Shown: positions 1-5,301 of the stretch, in pieces | Layout of the letters: each line of letters opens with the position of its first letter | Position numbering within the stretch: the stretch's first letter is position 1 | From: Anaerolineaceae bacterium | Lineage (GTDB): Bacteria; Chloroflexota; Anaerolineae; Anaerolineales; Villigracilaceae | DNA length: 17,147 nucleotides | NCBI GenBank assembly: GCA_009885445.1 | Contig: VFKQ01000291.1 | Span: 1-17,147 of the forward strand | Reading direction: 5' to 3' | Program-made: the position numbers and the translations under genes | The notes under the pieces: model-generated | Told to the model about the DNA's origin: nothing | Databases searched by the model: none | Seen by the model: only the letters and a program-made list of their open reading frames with translations

Positions 1-570
1 ATTCACCTGCGCTCGGTGAAGGTGGCCGAAAATTATTCAGTGGAATTTGAAGAGATGTACACCGAAGATTTGTTTGGCACTGATTCGCTGGCCGTCACCC
101 CGAACTCGATCCTGACCATTGACGGCATGGATGTCGAAAATTATTTTTCACCTGATGACGGCGTGGCCGCACGCATAACAGAACTCGTCAGTGGCGCGCA
201 GGAGAATGTCTACTTCATGGCTTATTCGTTTACTTCTGATGAAATCGGAAGCGCCATGCGTGAACGCTTTGCCAACGGCGTGACCGTGATGGGTGTGATG
301 GATGATTCGCAAGTGGCCTCGAATCAGGGCACCGAATTTGACCTCTTTTCCCAAGCGGGCATTGACGTGCGCATGGACGGCATCTCGGGCTTGATGCATC
401 ATAAAGTCATCATTATTGACGGCCGTATTGTTATCACCGGCTCCTATAACTTCACAGCCAGCGCCGAAGACCGCAATGATGAAAACATTTTCATTTTTTA
501 CAGCGCTGAGATTGCCGAATTTTTCATGGCCGAGTTCGAGCGGATTTTTGCGCTGGCCCCGCAACCCTGA
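1..570 (+). CDS. Phospholipase D-like (HKD) domain protein, 3' part
   Basis: The reading frame is open from base 1, so the start lies upstream of the window. The C-terminal half is a PLD phosphodiesterase domain. The HKD signature is clear at about 397-465: H-H-K, then an aspartate (IIIDG), then GSYNFTASAEDRNDEN. The first visible residues (VKVAENYSVEFEEMY..LFG) resemble the segment that normally follows an HKD motif, so a first PLD domain was probably just cut off; PLD enzymes usually carry two. The family hydrolyses phosphodiester bonds in phospholipids or nucleic acids through a covalent phosphohistidine. Which substrate applies here cannot be told. A GTG at 16 could be mistaken for a start but lies inside the domain. 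The stop is TGA 568-570. There is no obvious terminator directly after it, although a palindrome follows at 632-683. Confidence 0.88.
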   Translation: MHLRSVKVAENYSVEFEEMYTEDLFGTDSLAVTPNSILTIDGMDVENYFSPDDGVAARITELVSGAQENVYFMAYSFTSDEIGSAMRERFANGVTVMGVMDDSQVASNQGTEFDLFSQAGIDVRMDGISGLMHHKVIIIDGRIVITGSYNFTASAEDRNDENIFIFYSAEIAEFFMAEFERIFALAPQP

Positions 571-631
571 TTCGCCGTCACTGGATTATCCTAAATTTAT
601 GCGTTTTGGGTAGTCTGGCTCGAAAGAGATT

Positions 632-683
632 TTAGCCACGGATTTCACAGATTTTCACAGATTCATAATAAATCCGTGGCTAA
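632..683. repeat. Palindromic intergenic repeat, perfect 14-bp arms
   Basis: Arms TTAGCCACGGATTT (632-645) and AAATCCGTGGCTAA (670-683) are exact reverse complements around a 24-base loop. The left arm and loop contain two TCACAGATT-like direct repeats. It lies between the PLD gene and the lipoprotein gene. It could act as a transcript end or 3' stem, but there is no U tract after it, so a dispersed palindromic repeat is the better reading. Confidence 0.75.
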
Positions 684-743
684 CTCGAATTGGGGGTTAG
701 TGTTGTTTTTTGCCCGTAACCTTTTTGTCTCTGCGGCGACTAC

Positions 744-762
744 TTGAATGTAAGTCATTCAA
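744..762 (+). promoter_or_regulatory. Dyad just upstream of the lipoprotein ribosome binding site
   Basis: TTGAATG (744-750), spacer TAAGT, CATTCAA (756-762): a perfect 7-bp inverted repeat ending four bases before the AAGGAG ribosome binding site (767-772). It could be a repressor operator or an mRNA leader stem that affects access to the ribosome binding site. I saw no convincing -35/-10 pair in 684-743. Confidence 0.45.
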
Positions 763-780
763 ATCTAAGGAGACATTATC

Positions 781-1713
781 ATGAAGAAAACCAACTCGTT
801 CAACGCTGTACGTGCCTTTATCACCATTTCGGTGATGATTCTCAGCGCGTGCGGCCCCACTGCCCCGGCGGCGGCCCCTGCCCAAAATGGCGGCGGCTCT
901 TCCAAGGCGCAGGCCTCGCCTGTGGAATTTAGCGGCGTCATTCAAGCCATGGACGGTGATCAGTGGACCGTGAATGGACAGACCGTCACGGTTACATCCC
1001 AGGCCTCAGCGGGTGCCGCTTTCAAAGTCGGCGACTCGGTCCACGTCAGCGGCTCCGTTGGCGCAGACGGCAAAGTGACCGCCTCGAACGTGGGCTTGCC
1101 CGCCAGCCCGGCCAGCGGCGTTTCCTCAGCCTCAAGCTCCACTACTTCCACGCCCGACCCGAACGCTACTCCCGGCGCTACGTCCACCGGCGAACCGACT
1201 GGTTCCGGCGAAGCAACCGGCGTGGTCGCCTCCATCAGCGCGAGTGAAATCGTGGTCGGCGGAACGTCCTACACCATTGACGGTTCCACCGAAGTTAAAG
1301 ACAATATCGCTGTCGGCGACACGGTCAAGGTTCATTATGTGACCAACTCCGACGGCACCCTCACCGCTACCGAAGTGGAACTTGCAGATGGCAGTGATGA
1401 CGACGGCACCGGCACTGGCGGCGACTCGTGCGATGACGCAAACGAGAACTCTGATGACTCGAACGAGAACGCTACCGACTCGAACGAGAACACAACTGAA
1501 GATTGCGACAGCGACGATAACACCAACGACGACGATAACGCCAATGAAGACGACGACAACGCGAACGATGACGACGACAACACCAATGAAGACGATGACA
1601 ACGCGAACGACGACAACACCAACGACGATGATGACAACTCGAACGACGATGATGACAACTCGAACGATGATGATGACAACTCGAACGATGACGACAACTC
1701 GAACGACGACTAG
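781..1713 (+). CDS. Secreted DUF5666-like lipoprotein with Asn/Asp-rich tail
   Basis: The 310-residue protein starts at ATG 781, eight bases after a strong AAGGAG (767-772). It has a lipoprotein signal peptide with lipobox LSAC, so Cys24 would be lipidated and the mature protein sits outside the membrane. Two beta-rich modules of DUF5666 type follow. The first spans residues 49-106 (FSGVIQAMDG...WTVNGQ...VGDSVHVSG) and the second about 146-202 (TGVVASIS...VGDTVKV...LTATEVEL). A Ser/Thr/Pro linker (107-140) joins them. Residues 205-310 are almost entirely Asp, Asn, Glu and Ser, with two cysteines (217, 242). The tail is built from tandem repeats and should be disordered and highly acidic, perhaps binding cations. 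No enzymatic residues are visible and the function is unknown. The anti-sigma protein at 3920-5098 shares this architecture. A strong terminator follows, so it is probably transcribed alone. Confidence 0.85.
   Translation: MKKTNSFNAVRAFITISVMILSACGPTAPAAAPAQNGGGSSKAQASPVEFSGVIQAMDGDQWTVNGQTVTVTSQASAGAAFKVGDSVHVSGSVGADGKVTASNVGLPASPASGVSSASSSTTSTPDPNATPGATSTGEPTGSGEATGVVASISASEIVVGGTSYTIDGSTEVKDNIAVGDTVKVHYVTNSDGTLTATEVELADGSDDDGTGTGGDSCDDANENSDDSNENATDSNENTTEDCDSDDNTNDDDNANEDDDNANDDDDNTNEDDDNANDDNTNDDDDNSNDDDDNSNDDDDNSNDDDNSNDD
1621..1710 (+). repeat. 21-bp tandem repeat encoding NDDDDNS units
   Basis: Three 21-bp units (1621-1641, 1642-1662, 1663-1683) differ only by synonymous C/T changes. 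They are followed by an 18-bp unit (1684-1701) and a 9-bp stub before the stop codon. All lengths are multiples of three, so changes in copy number would keep the frame and only lengthen or shorten the acidic tail. Looser forms of the same repeat (DDDNAN, DDDNTN) extend upstream to about 1520. Confidence 0.85.
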
Positions 1714-1741
1714 TCGCCCGACAGATTCGCGATAAGCCCGC

Positions 1742-1780
1742 AACTCGTCTGGAGCGCAACACTCGCTCCAGACGAGTTTT
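1742..1780 (+). terminator. Rho-independent terminator of the lipoprotein gene
   Basis: A perfect 15-bp stem, AACTCGTCTGGAGCG (1742-1756) with CGCTCCAGACGAGTT (1764-1778), has a 7-base loop and is followed by a short T run (1777-1780). It begins 28 bases after the stop codon. The T tract is brief, but the stem is long and GC-rich. Confidence 0.85.
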
Positions 1781-1787
1781 CCGTGAA

Positions 1788-1793
1788 TATACT
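1788..1793 (+). promoter_or_regulatory. Probable -10 box (TATACT) for the membrane-protein gene
   Basis: TATACT lies directly after the terminator. It would start transcription near 1800, only about eight bases before ATG 1808. This argues against the upstream ATG at 1796 as the start. I see no clear -35 at the usual distance, which falls within the terminator stem. Confidence 0.45.
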
Positions 1794-1807
1794 TAATGGA
1801 AACACCC

Positions 1808-3295
1808 ATGATGCCAAACAAGAACCTCCCCCAATTTACAGCCCTGCCCTTGCTGGCCTTGTTTGTCATCGGCATGGCGGCCATCCAATTCTCCACCGCA
1901 GACATGCCCGATAATGACGGCTTCTATCACATCAAACTTGCACAGGTCATGCGCACTGACGGCCTCAAGCCGGACTTCGTCTGGTTGCCGCTCAGCATCC
2001 TCAACGCAGACGAATTCTACGACCATCATTTTCTTTTCCACGTGGCCCTGATGCCCTTCACCTTTGGCGATCTGCGCATCGGCGCAAAATGGGCCGCGGT
2101 TATTTTTTCCAGTCTGGCTTTTCTGGCTATCTGGTTTTTATTTCAGCGACAGAAAATCCCTTATGCCTGGTTATGGGCGCTGGGCCTGCTTGGCATTTCA
2201 GATGCGTTTCTTTATCGCATGAGCGTCACGCGCGCCCAATCGCTTTCGCTGGCGGCGCTCGCGCTGGCTTGTTTGTGGCTCATCGAAGGCAAACACAAAC
2301 ATCTTGCAATTCTTTCATTCGTTTACGTCTGGCTCTACGATGCCTTTCCGCTCATCGTGGCCCTCGGCGGTTTGCATTTTCTGGCGGTGGCCCTCATTGA
2401 ACGCCGTTTTGACTTCCGCCCTCTGCTGTACATTTCTGCCGGAGTTTTCCTCGGCTTGATCATTAATCCATATTTCCCGCAGAACCTGATTTTCTCCTAC
2501 CATCACATGTTGCCCAAATTAACCAACGCCACCTCGGTGCAGGTGGGCAATGAATGGTTCCCCTACGACACCAAACAAATTTTAACAAACTCATTTCCAT
2601 CCCTGATCGCTTTCGTCAGCGGCATTCTGGCCCTCGGCCTCTCCGACAAAAAAATGGACACGCGCACCGCCTTCAGCCTCTTCGCCGCCCTGCTCTTCGG
2701 ATTAATGTTCCTCCAGGCGCGCCGCTTCGTGGAATATTTTCCGCCCTTCGCGCTCATCTTCGCCGCTTTCGCCTGCGCGCCCCTTCTCGCCCCCAAAGCG
2801 GATTCAGTTTCTGCAAACGCCTCTCCGCGACGACTGCTCGTCCCGGGCCTGCTCGGCTTGCTGATCGTCGTCAGCATAAGTCGCACCCTGCCGCGCACGC
2901 AAGAAATGATCGGCAATTCCAAATCTTACGACCTCTATCAAAACGCATCTGCCTGGCTCGAAGCCAACAGCGCCGCCGGCGAGCGCGTCTTCCAATCTGA
3001 CTGGGACGACTTCCCGCGCCTCTTCTTTTACAACTCACACAACACCTACCTCATCGGCCTCGACCCCACCTACATGCAACTCTACGACCCGCAGATGTAC
3101 GCGCTATGGGTGGAGATCACCGATGGCAACGTAAAAGACCCCTCCTCGCTAATCGCCGACATGTTCGGCGCGCGCTACGTCCTCAGCGACCTCAACCACG
3201 GTGACTTCCTGCGCAGTGCCCGCACCGACGCCGGCCTGCTGGAGGTCTACCACGACGATCAGGCCGTCATCTTTGAAGTGCTTGCGCAACCTTAG
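1808..3295 (+). CDS. Multi-spanning membrane protein, possibly GT-C-like
   Basis: The protein is about 495 residues from ATG 1808; ATG 1811 is equally possible. ATG 1796 would put the start codon almost on the -10 box. The first membrane helix (about 12-30) is followed by an acidic loop, ADMPDNDGFYHIKLAQ (31-46). Its DND-x-x-YH pattern resembles the first extracytoplasmic loop of GT-C glycosyltransferases, which use lipid-linked sugars and carry catalytic acidic residues there. Around nine to ten further hydrophobic segments follow to about residue 370. A soluble C-terminal domain (about 375-495) contains VFQSDWDDFPRLFFYN and GARYVLSD. I recognise the general type, not a named family. A transporter-like or O-antigen-ligase-like protein is an alternative. 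It has its own promoter and ends just before the sigma-factor promoter. Confidence 0.7.
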   Translation: MMPNKNLPQFTALPLLALFVIGMAAIQFSTADMPDNDGFYHIKLAQVMRTDGLKPDFVWLPLSILNADEFYDHHFLFHVALMPFTFGDLRIGAKWAAVIFSSLAFLAIWFLFQRQKIPYAWLWALGLLGISDAFLYRMSVTRAQSLSLAALALACLWLIEGKHKHLAILSFVYVWLYDAFPLIVALGGLHFLAVALIERRFDFRPLLYISAGVFLGLIINPYFPQNLIFSYHHMLPKLTNATSVQVGNEWFPYDTKQILTNSFPSLIAFVSGILALGLSDKKMDTRTAFSLFAALLFGLMFLQARRFVEYFPPFALIFAAFACAPLLAPKADSVSANASPRRLLVPGLLGLLIVVSISRTLPRTQEMIGNSKSYDLYQNASAWLEANSAAGERVFQSDWDDFPRLFFYNSHNTYLIGLDPTYMQLYDPQMYALWVEITDGNVKDPSSLIADMFGARYVLSDLNHGDFLRSARTDAGLLEVYHDDQAVIFEVLAQP

Positions 3296-3310
3296 GTCAG
3301 ATTTTCCCGA

Positions 3311-3319
3311 TGATATACT
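3311..3319 (+). promoter_or_regulatory. Extended -10 promoter for the sigma/anti-sigma operon
   Basis: TG-A-TATACT is a good extended -10 element, 15 bases after the preceding stop codon. The transcript should begin near 3326 and would include the AGAGGA ribosome binding site at 3333-3338. An ATG at 3310 is in frame with the sigma factor but overlaps this box, so it is not a likely start. I find no convincing -35, as is common for extended -10 promoters. Confidence 0.6.
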
Positions 3320-3341
3320 TCGCGCAACTTTCAGAGGAATC

Positions 3342-3386
3342 ATGGATTCAATTTTTAATTCGTGGTATCGTTCAAATTATGCCTGA
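3342..3386 (+). CDS. Possible 14-residue leader peptide before the sigma factor
   Basis: ATG 3342 is preceded by AGAGGA (3333-3338), the best ribosome binding site in this leader. It opens a frame encoding MDSIFNSWYRSNYA, which ends with TGA at 3384-3386. The sigma factor ATG (3379-3381) lies inside its last codons, giving an ATGCCTGA overlap. The sigma start has no good ribosome binding site of its own, so ribosomes finishing this peptide could restart on it. This is inferred from layout only. A single-base sequence error that hides a longer sigma N-terminus is the main alternative. Confidence 0.45.
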   Translation: MDSIFNSWYRSNYA

Positions 3387-3927
3387 GTCTAAAAATCCAC
3401 AAGAGTTGGATGGCCTGAAAAACCTAAGTTCACAAGCCATCGGCGCGATTTACGACACATACTACCCCGACGTCTATCGCTTTGTGCGCTACCGCCTCAA
3501 CGATGAAACCGCCGCCGAAGATATTGCCAGCGAAGTCTTCGTGCGCCTGCTAGAATCGAGTCAACGCGGACGCGCACCCGACACCAATATCAAAGCTTGG
3601 TTGCTGGGCACCGCCTCACACATCGTCAGCGATCACTTCCGCCGCAAATACCGCCGTCCCACCGAGGAGCTCACCGACAACATGCTCGACCCGCTGGCCC
3701 TGCCCATAGACGAACTCGACCGCCGCGAACAAGCCAGCTCGGTGCACAACGCGCTTTCACAATTAACCAATGAACAACAAGACGTGCTCTCTTTGCGTTT
3801 CGGCAACGGCTACTCCCTCGAAGAGACCGCCGCCGCAATGAAGAAAAATATCAACGCCGTCAAAGCCCTGCAATTCCGCGCCCTGGCCTCGCTCCAACGC
3901 GGCATTGGGGAGGTGGCCCATGAGTGA
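3379..3927 (+). CDS. ECF-type RNA polymerase sigma factor
   Basis: The protein has 182 residues from ATG 3379. Region 2 covers about 24-60 (YDTYYPDVYRFVRYRL, then AAEDIASEVFVRLLE), the segment that binds core RNA polymerase and the -10 element. A variable linker carries FRRKYRRPTEEL. Region 4 covers about 122-172 (ALSQLTNEQQDVLSLRFGNGYSLEETAAAM, then NINAVKALQFRALASL), the helix-turn-helix for the -35 element. There is no region 1 or 3, which fits the ECF class. The gene overlaps the anti-sigma gene by eight bases (ATGAGTGA), so the two are translationally coupled, the usual arrangement for a sigma factor and its inhibitor. The start at 3379 fits family N-termini. The ATG at 3310 sits on the promoter. 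Target promoters cannot be deduced here. Confidence 0.9.
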   Translation: MPESKNPQELDGLKNLSSQAIGAIYDTYYPDVYRFVRYRLNDETAAEDIASEVFVRLLESSQRGRAPDTNIKAWLLGTASHIVSDHFRRKYRRPTEELTDNMLDPLALPIDELDRREQASSVHNALSQLTNEQQDVLSLRFGNGYSLEETAAAMKKNINAVKALQFRALASLQRGIGEVAHE

Positions 3928-5098
3928 TAAACTTTTCGACGCCCTCGAAACCTGCCTGCAAGCCATCGAAAACGGCGAGACCGTTGACTCGACTTTGACC
4001 CGCTTCCCGACTCTCGCCGCCGACCTGCGCCCGATCCTCGAAACCTCGCTTCAAGCCCGCGCCCTGGGCGGGTTGCCCGTGCCCGCCGAGGCCCAGCGCC
4101 GCGGACGTGTGCGCGTGTTGCGCCGCGCCGCCGAATTGCGCGAGGCCCAACGCGCGCCGCGCCGCTCATGGCTGTTCTCCTTCCGTCCCGCCGCGCTCAC
4201 GTTCATACTCGCCATCTTCCTACTTAGCGGAACCGGCCTCGTGCGCGCCGCATCTTCATCCCTGCCTGGTGATAATCTCTACCCGCTCAAGCGCACCTGG
4301 GAAGATGTGCGCCTGGCTTTTGTTTCAGATGAACAGGAAATCGAAAGCATCGAACTCGCCTATGAAACGGAACGCATCGAAGAGACGAATGAATTAATTG
4401 CGCGCGGTCGCACCGAGACAGTTTCTTTCAGCGGATATCTGACCACACAACCCGACGGCACATGGACAGTGGCGGGCATCCCCATTATCATCAACGCTGA
4501 CACAATTCTGCCAGCCAACCCGCTTCGCGCGGGCGCGGCGATTCGTGTCACCGGCACCACCGATGCGAATGGATTCCTCGTCGCGCAAAGTGTGGACGAA
4601 GCGCCCGCCGGCTCAATCGTGCCGGACGTGGAAGACGACGGCCACGAAGAAGGCCCGGGCGACGAAACGCCCGATGAGGGCGGCTCCGGCCAGGGCGCGG
4701 GCAGTGGCGGCGATTCGTCAGCGGCGGAAGTGTCCAAATATCGCGGCATCCTTGAAACGATTGACGGAAACAAATGGGTGGTCAACGGCGTGGACGTGGA
4801 TGTGAGCGGCGCAGTCATCGAAGGCGTGCCTTTTGCTGGCGCTGAAGTGATCGTGGAAGGTTACTACACGGCAGACGGCGTATTCATTGCCACGCGCGTG
4901 ATTTTTGTTGGCTCGGGTGGCGCTAACGAAAATGGAAACGAAAATGGAAATGGCGGTTCGAACTCAAATGACGACGAGGAAGATGTTCCCGAATTGGAAC
5001 AAGAATGTAGTAACAGCGGTTCGGGTAGCCCTTGCGATGATAATGAGAATAAAAACGAGAACGAAAACGAAAACGAGAACGATCCGCCCGAACCCTAG
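3920..5098 (+). CDS. Membrane anti-sigma factor (DUF5667) with DUF5666-like outer domains
   Basis: The 392-residue protein starts at ATG 3920 after GGGGAGG (3907-3913), overlapping the sigma stop. Residues 1-88 are a cytoplasmic segment likely to bind the sigma factor; it lacks the HxxxCxxC motif of zinc anti-sigma proteins. One membrane helix (about 91-109) follows. Residues 113-165 match the DUF5667 pattern (SSLPGDNLYPLKRTWEDV, then a charged helix ELAYETERIEETNELI), normally just outside the membrane. Two DUF5666-like beta modules lie at 168-226 and 273-329, separated by an acidic Gly-rich linker (230-270). The tail (336-392) is Asn/Glu/Asp-rich with cysteines 363 and 372. The outer half therefore resembles the lipoprotein at 781-1713. 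Regulation probably works by an envelope signal acting on this outer part. Whether it is proteolysed is not visible. Confidence 0.82.
   Translation: MSDKLFDALETCLQAIENGETVDSTLTRFPTLAADLRPILETSLQARALGGLPVPAEAQRRGRVRVLRRAAELREAQRAPRRSWLFSFRPAALTFILAIFLLSGTGLVRAASSSLPGDNLYPLKRTWEDVRLAFVSDEQEIESIELAYETERIEETNELIARGRTETVSFSGYLTTQPDGTWTVAGIPIIINADTILPANPLRAGAAIRVTGTTDANGFLVAQSVDEAPAGSIVPDVEDDGHEEGPGDETPDEGGSGQGAGSGGDSSAAEVSKYRGILETIDGNKWVVNGVDVDVSGAVIEGVPFAGAEVIVEGYYTADGVFIATRVIFVGSGGANENGNENGNGGSNSNDDEEDVPELEQECSNSGSGSPCDDNENKNENENENENDPPEP
5054..5080 (+). repeat. 6-bp tandem repeat in the anti-sigma tail
   Basis: Units AACGAG/AACGAA repeat four and a half times and encode (Asn-Glu)n just before the stop codon. 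A related AACGAAAATGGA repeat lies at about 4924-4947. Both are in-frame hexamer-type repeats, so length variation would preserve the frame. Confidence 0.75.
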
Positions 5099-5104
5099 TT
5101 TTGC

Positions 5105-5142
5105 AAATCCGTTCATCGCCGCGACGATGAGCGGATTTTTTT
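5105..5142 (+). terminator. Rho-independent terminator of the sigma/anti-sigma operon
   Basis: A 14-bp stem with one G-U pair, AAATCCGTTCATCG (5105-5118) and CGATGAGCGGATTT (5125-5138), encloses a 6-base loop and runs into T7 (5136-5142). It begins seven bases after the stop codon. Confidence 0.9.
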
Positions 5143-5149
5143 ATTTCTC

Positions 5150-5216
5150 CATCCTTTGTGACCCTTGGTGGCATTTCGACAAGCTCAATGCAAGCCTTTG
5201 TGGTAAAAGGTTTTGA
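5150..5216. repeat. Degenerate dispersed repeat with nested small palindrome
   Basis: CATCCTTTGTGACCCTTGGTGG (in part) and GCCTTTGTGGTAAAAGG resemble the right-arm pattern of the perfect palindrome at 14813-14869. Between them lies GCATT (5171-5175), TCGACAAGCTC, AATGC (5187-5191), a small inverted repeat. It reads like one repeat interrupted by another. The rest of the gap up to the ATPase gene holds only a possible promoter. Confidence 0.4.
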
Positions 5217-5269
5217 AATGTGACTTTGTCAAAGTAGTTAGCATCCTTTTCATTTGTTCTCAAACCCGT

Positions 5270-5275
5270 TATGAT
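5270..5275 (+). promoter_or_regulatory. Possible -10 box (TATGAT) for the HerA-like ATPase gene
   Basis: TATGAT lies 26 bases upstream of ATG 5302. A start site near 5282 would give a 20-base leader containing TGGAGG. The -35 region is poor. Confidence 0.4.
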
Positions 5276-5301
5276 ACAAATATCTTTTCGTGGAGGCTTT
5301 T

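Noticed and set aside
1777..1800. ATG 1796 as start of the membrane-protein gene
   Set aside because: It lies three bases after a -10-like TATACT and has no ribosome binding site; ATG 1808/1811 leaves the hydrophobic N-terminus unchanged.
1132..1905. Long minus-strand open frame opposite the lipoprotein gene, rich in Val/Ile/Arg
   Set aside because: It is the complement of the Asp/Asn repeat codons and the terminator; no ribosome binding site or family pattern. The other strand has a signal peptide, domains and a good start.
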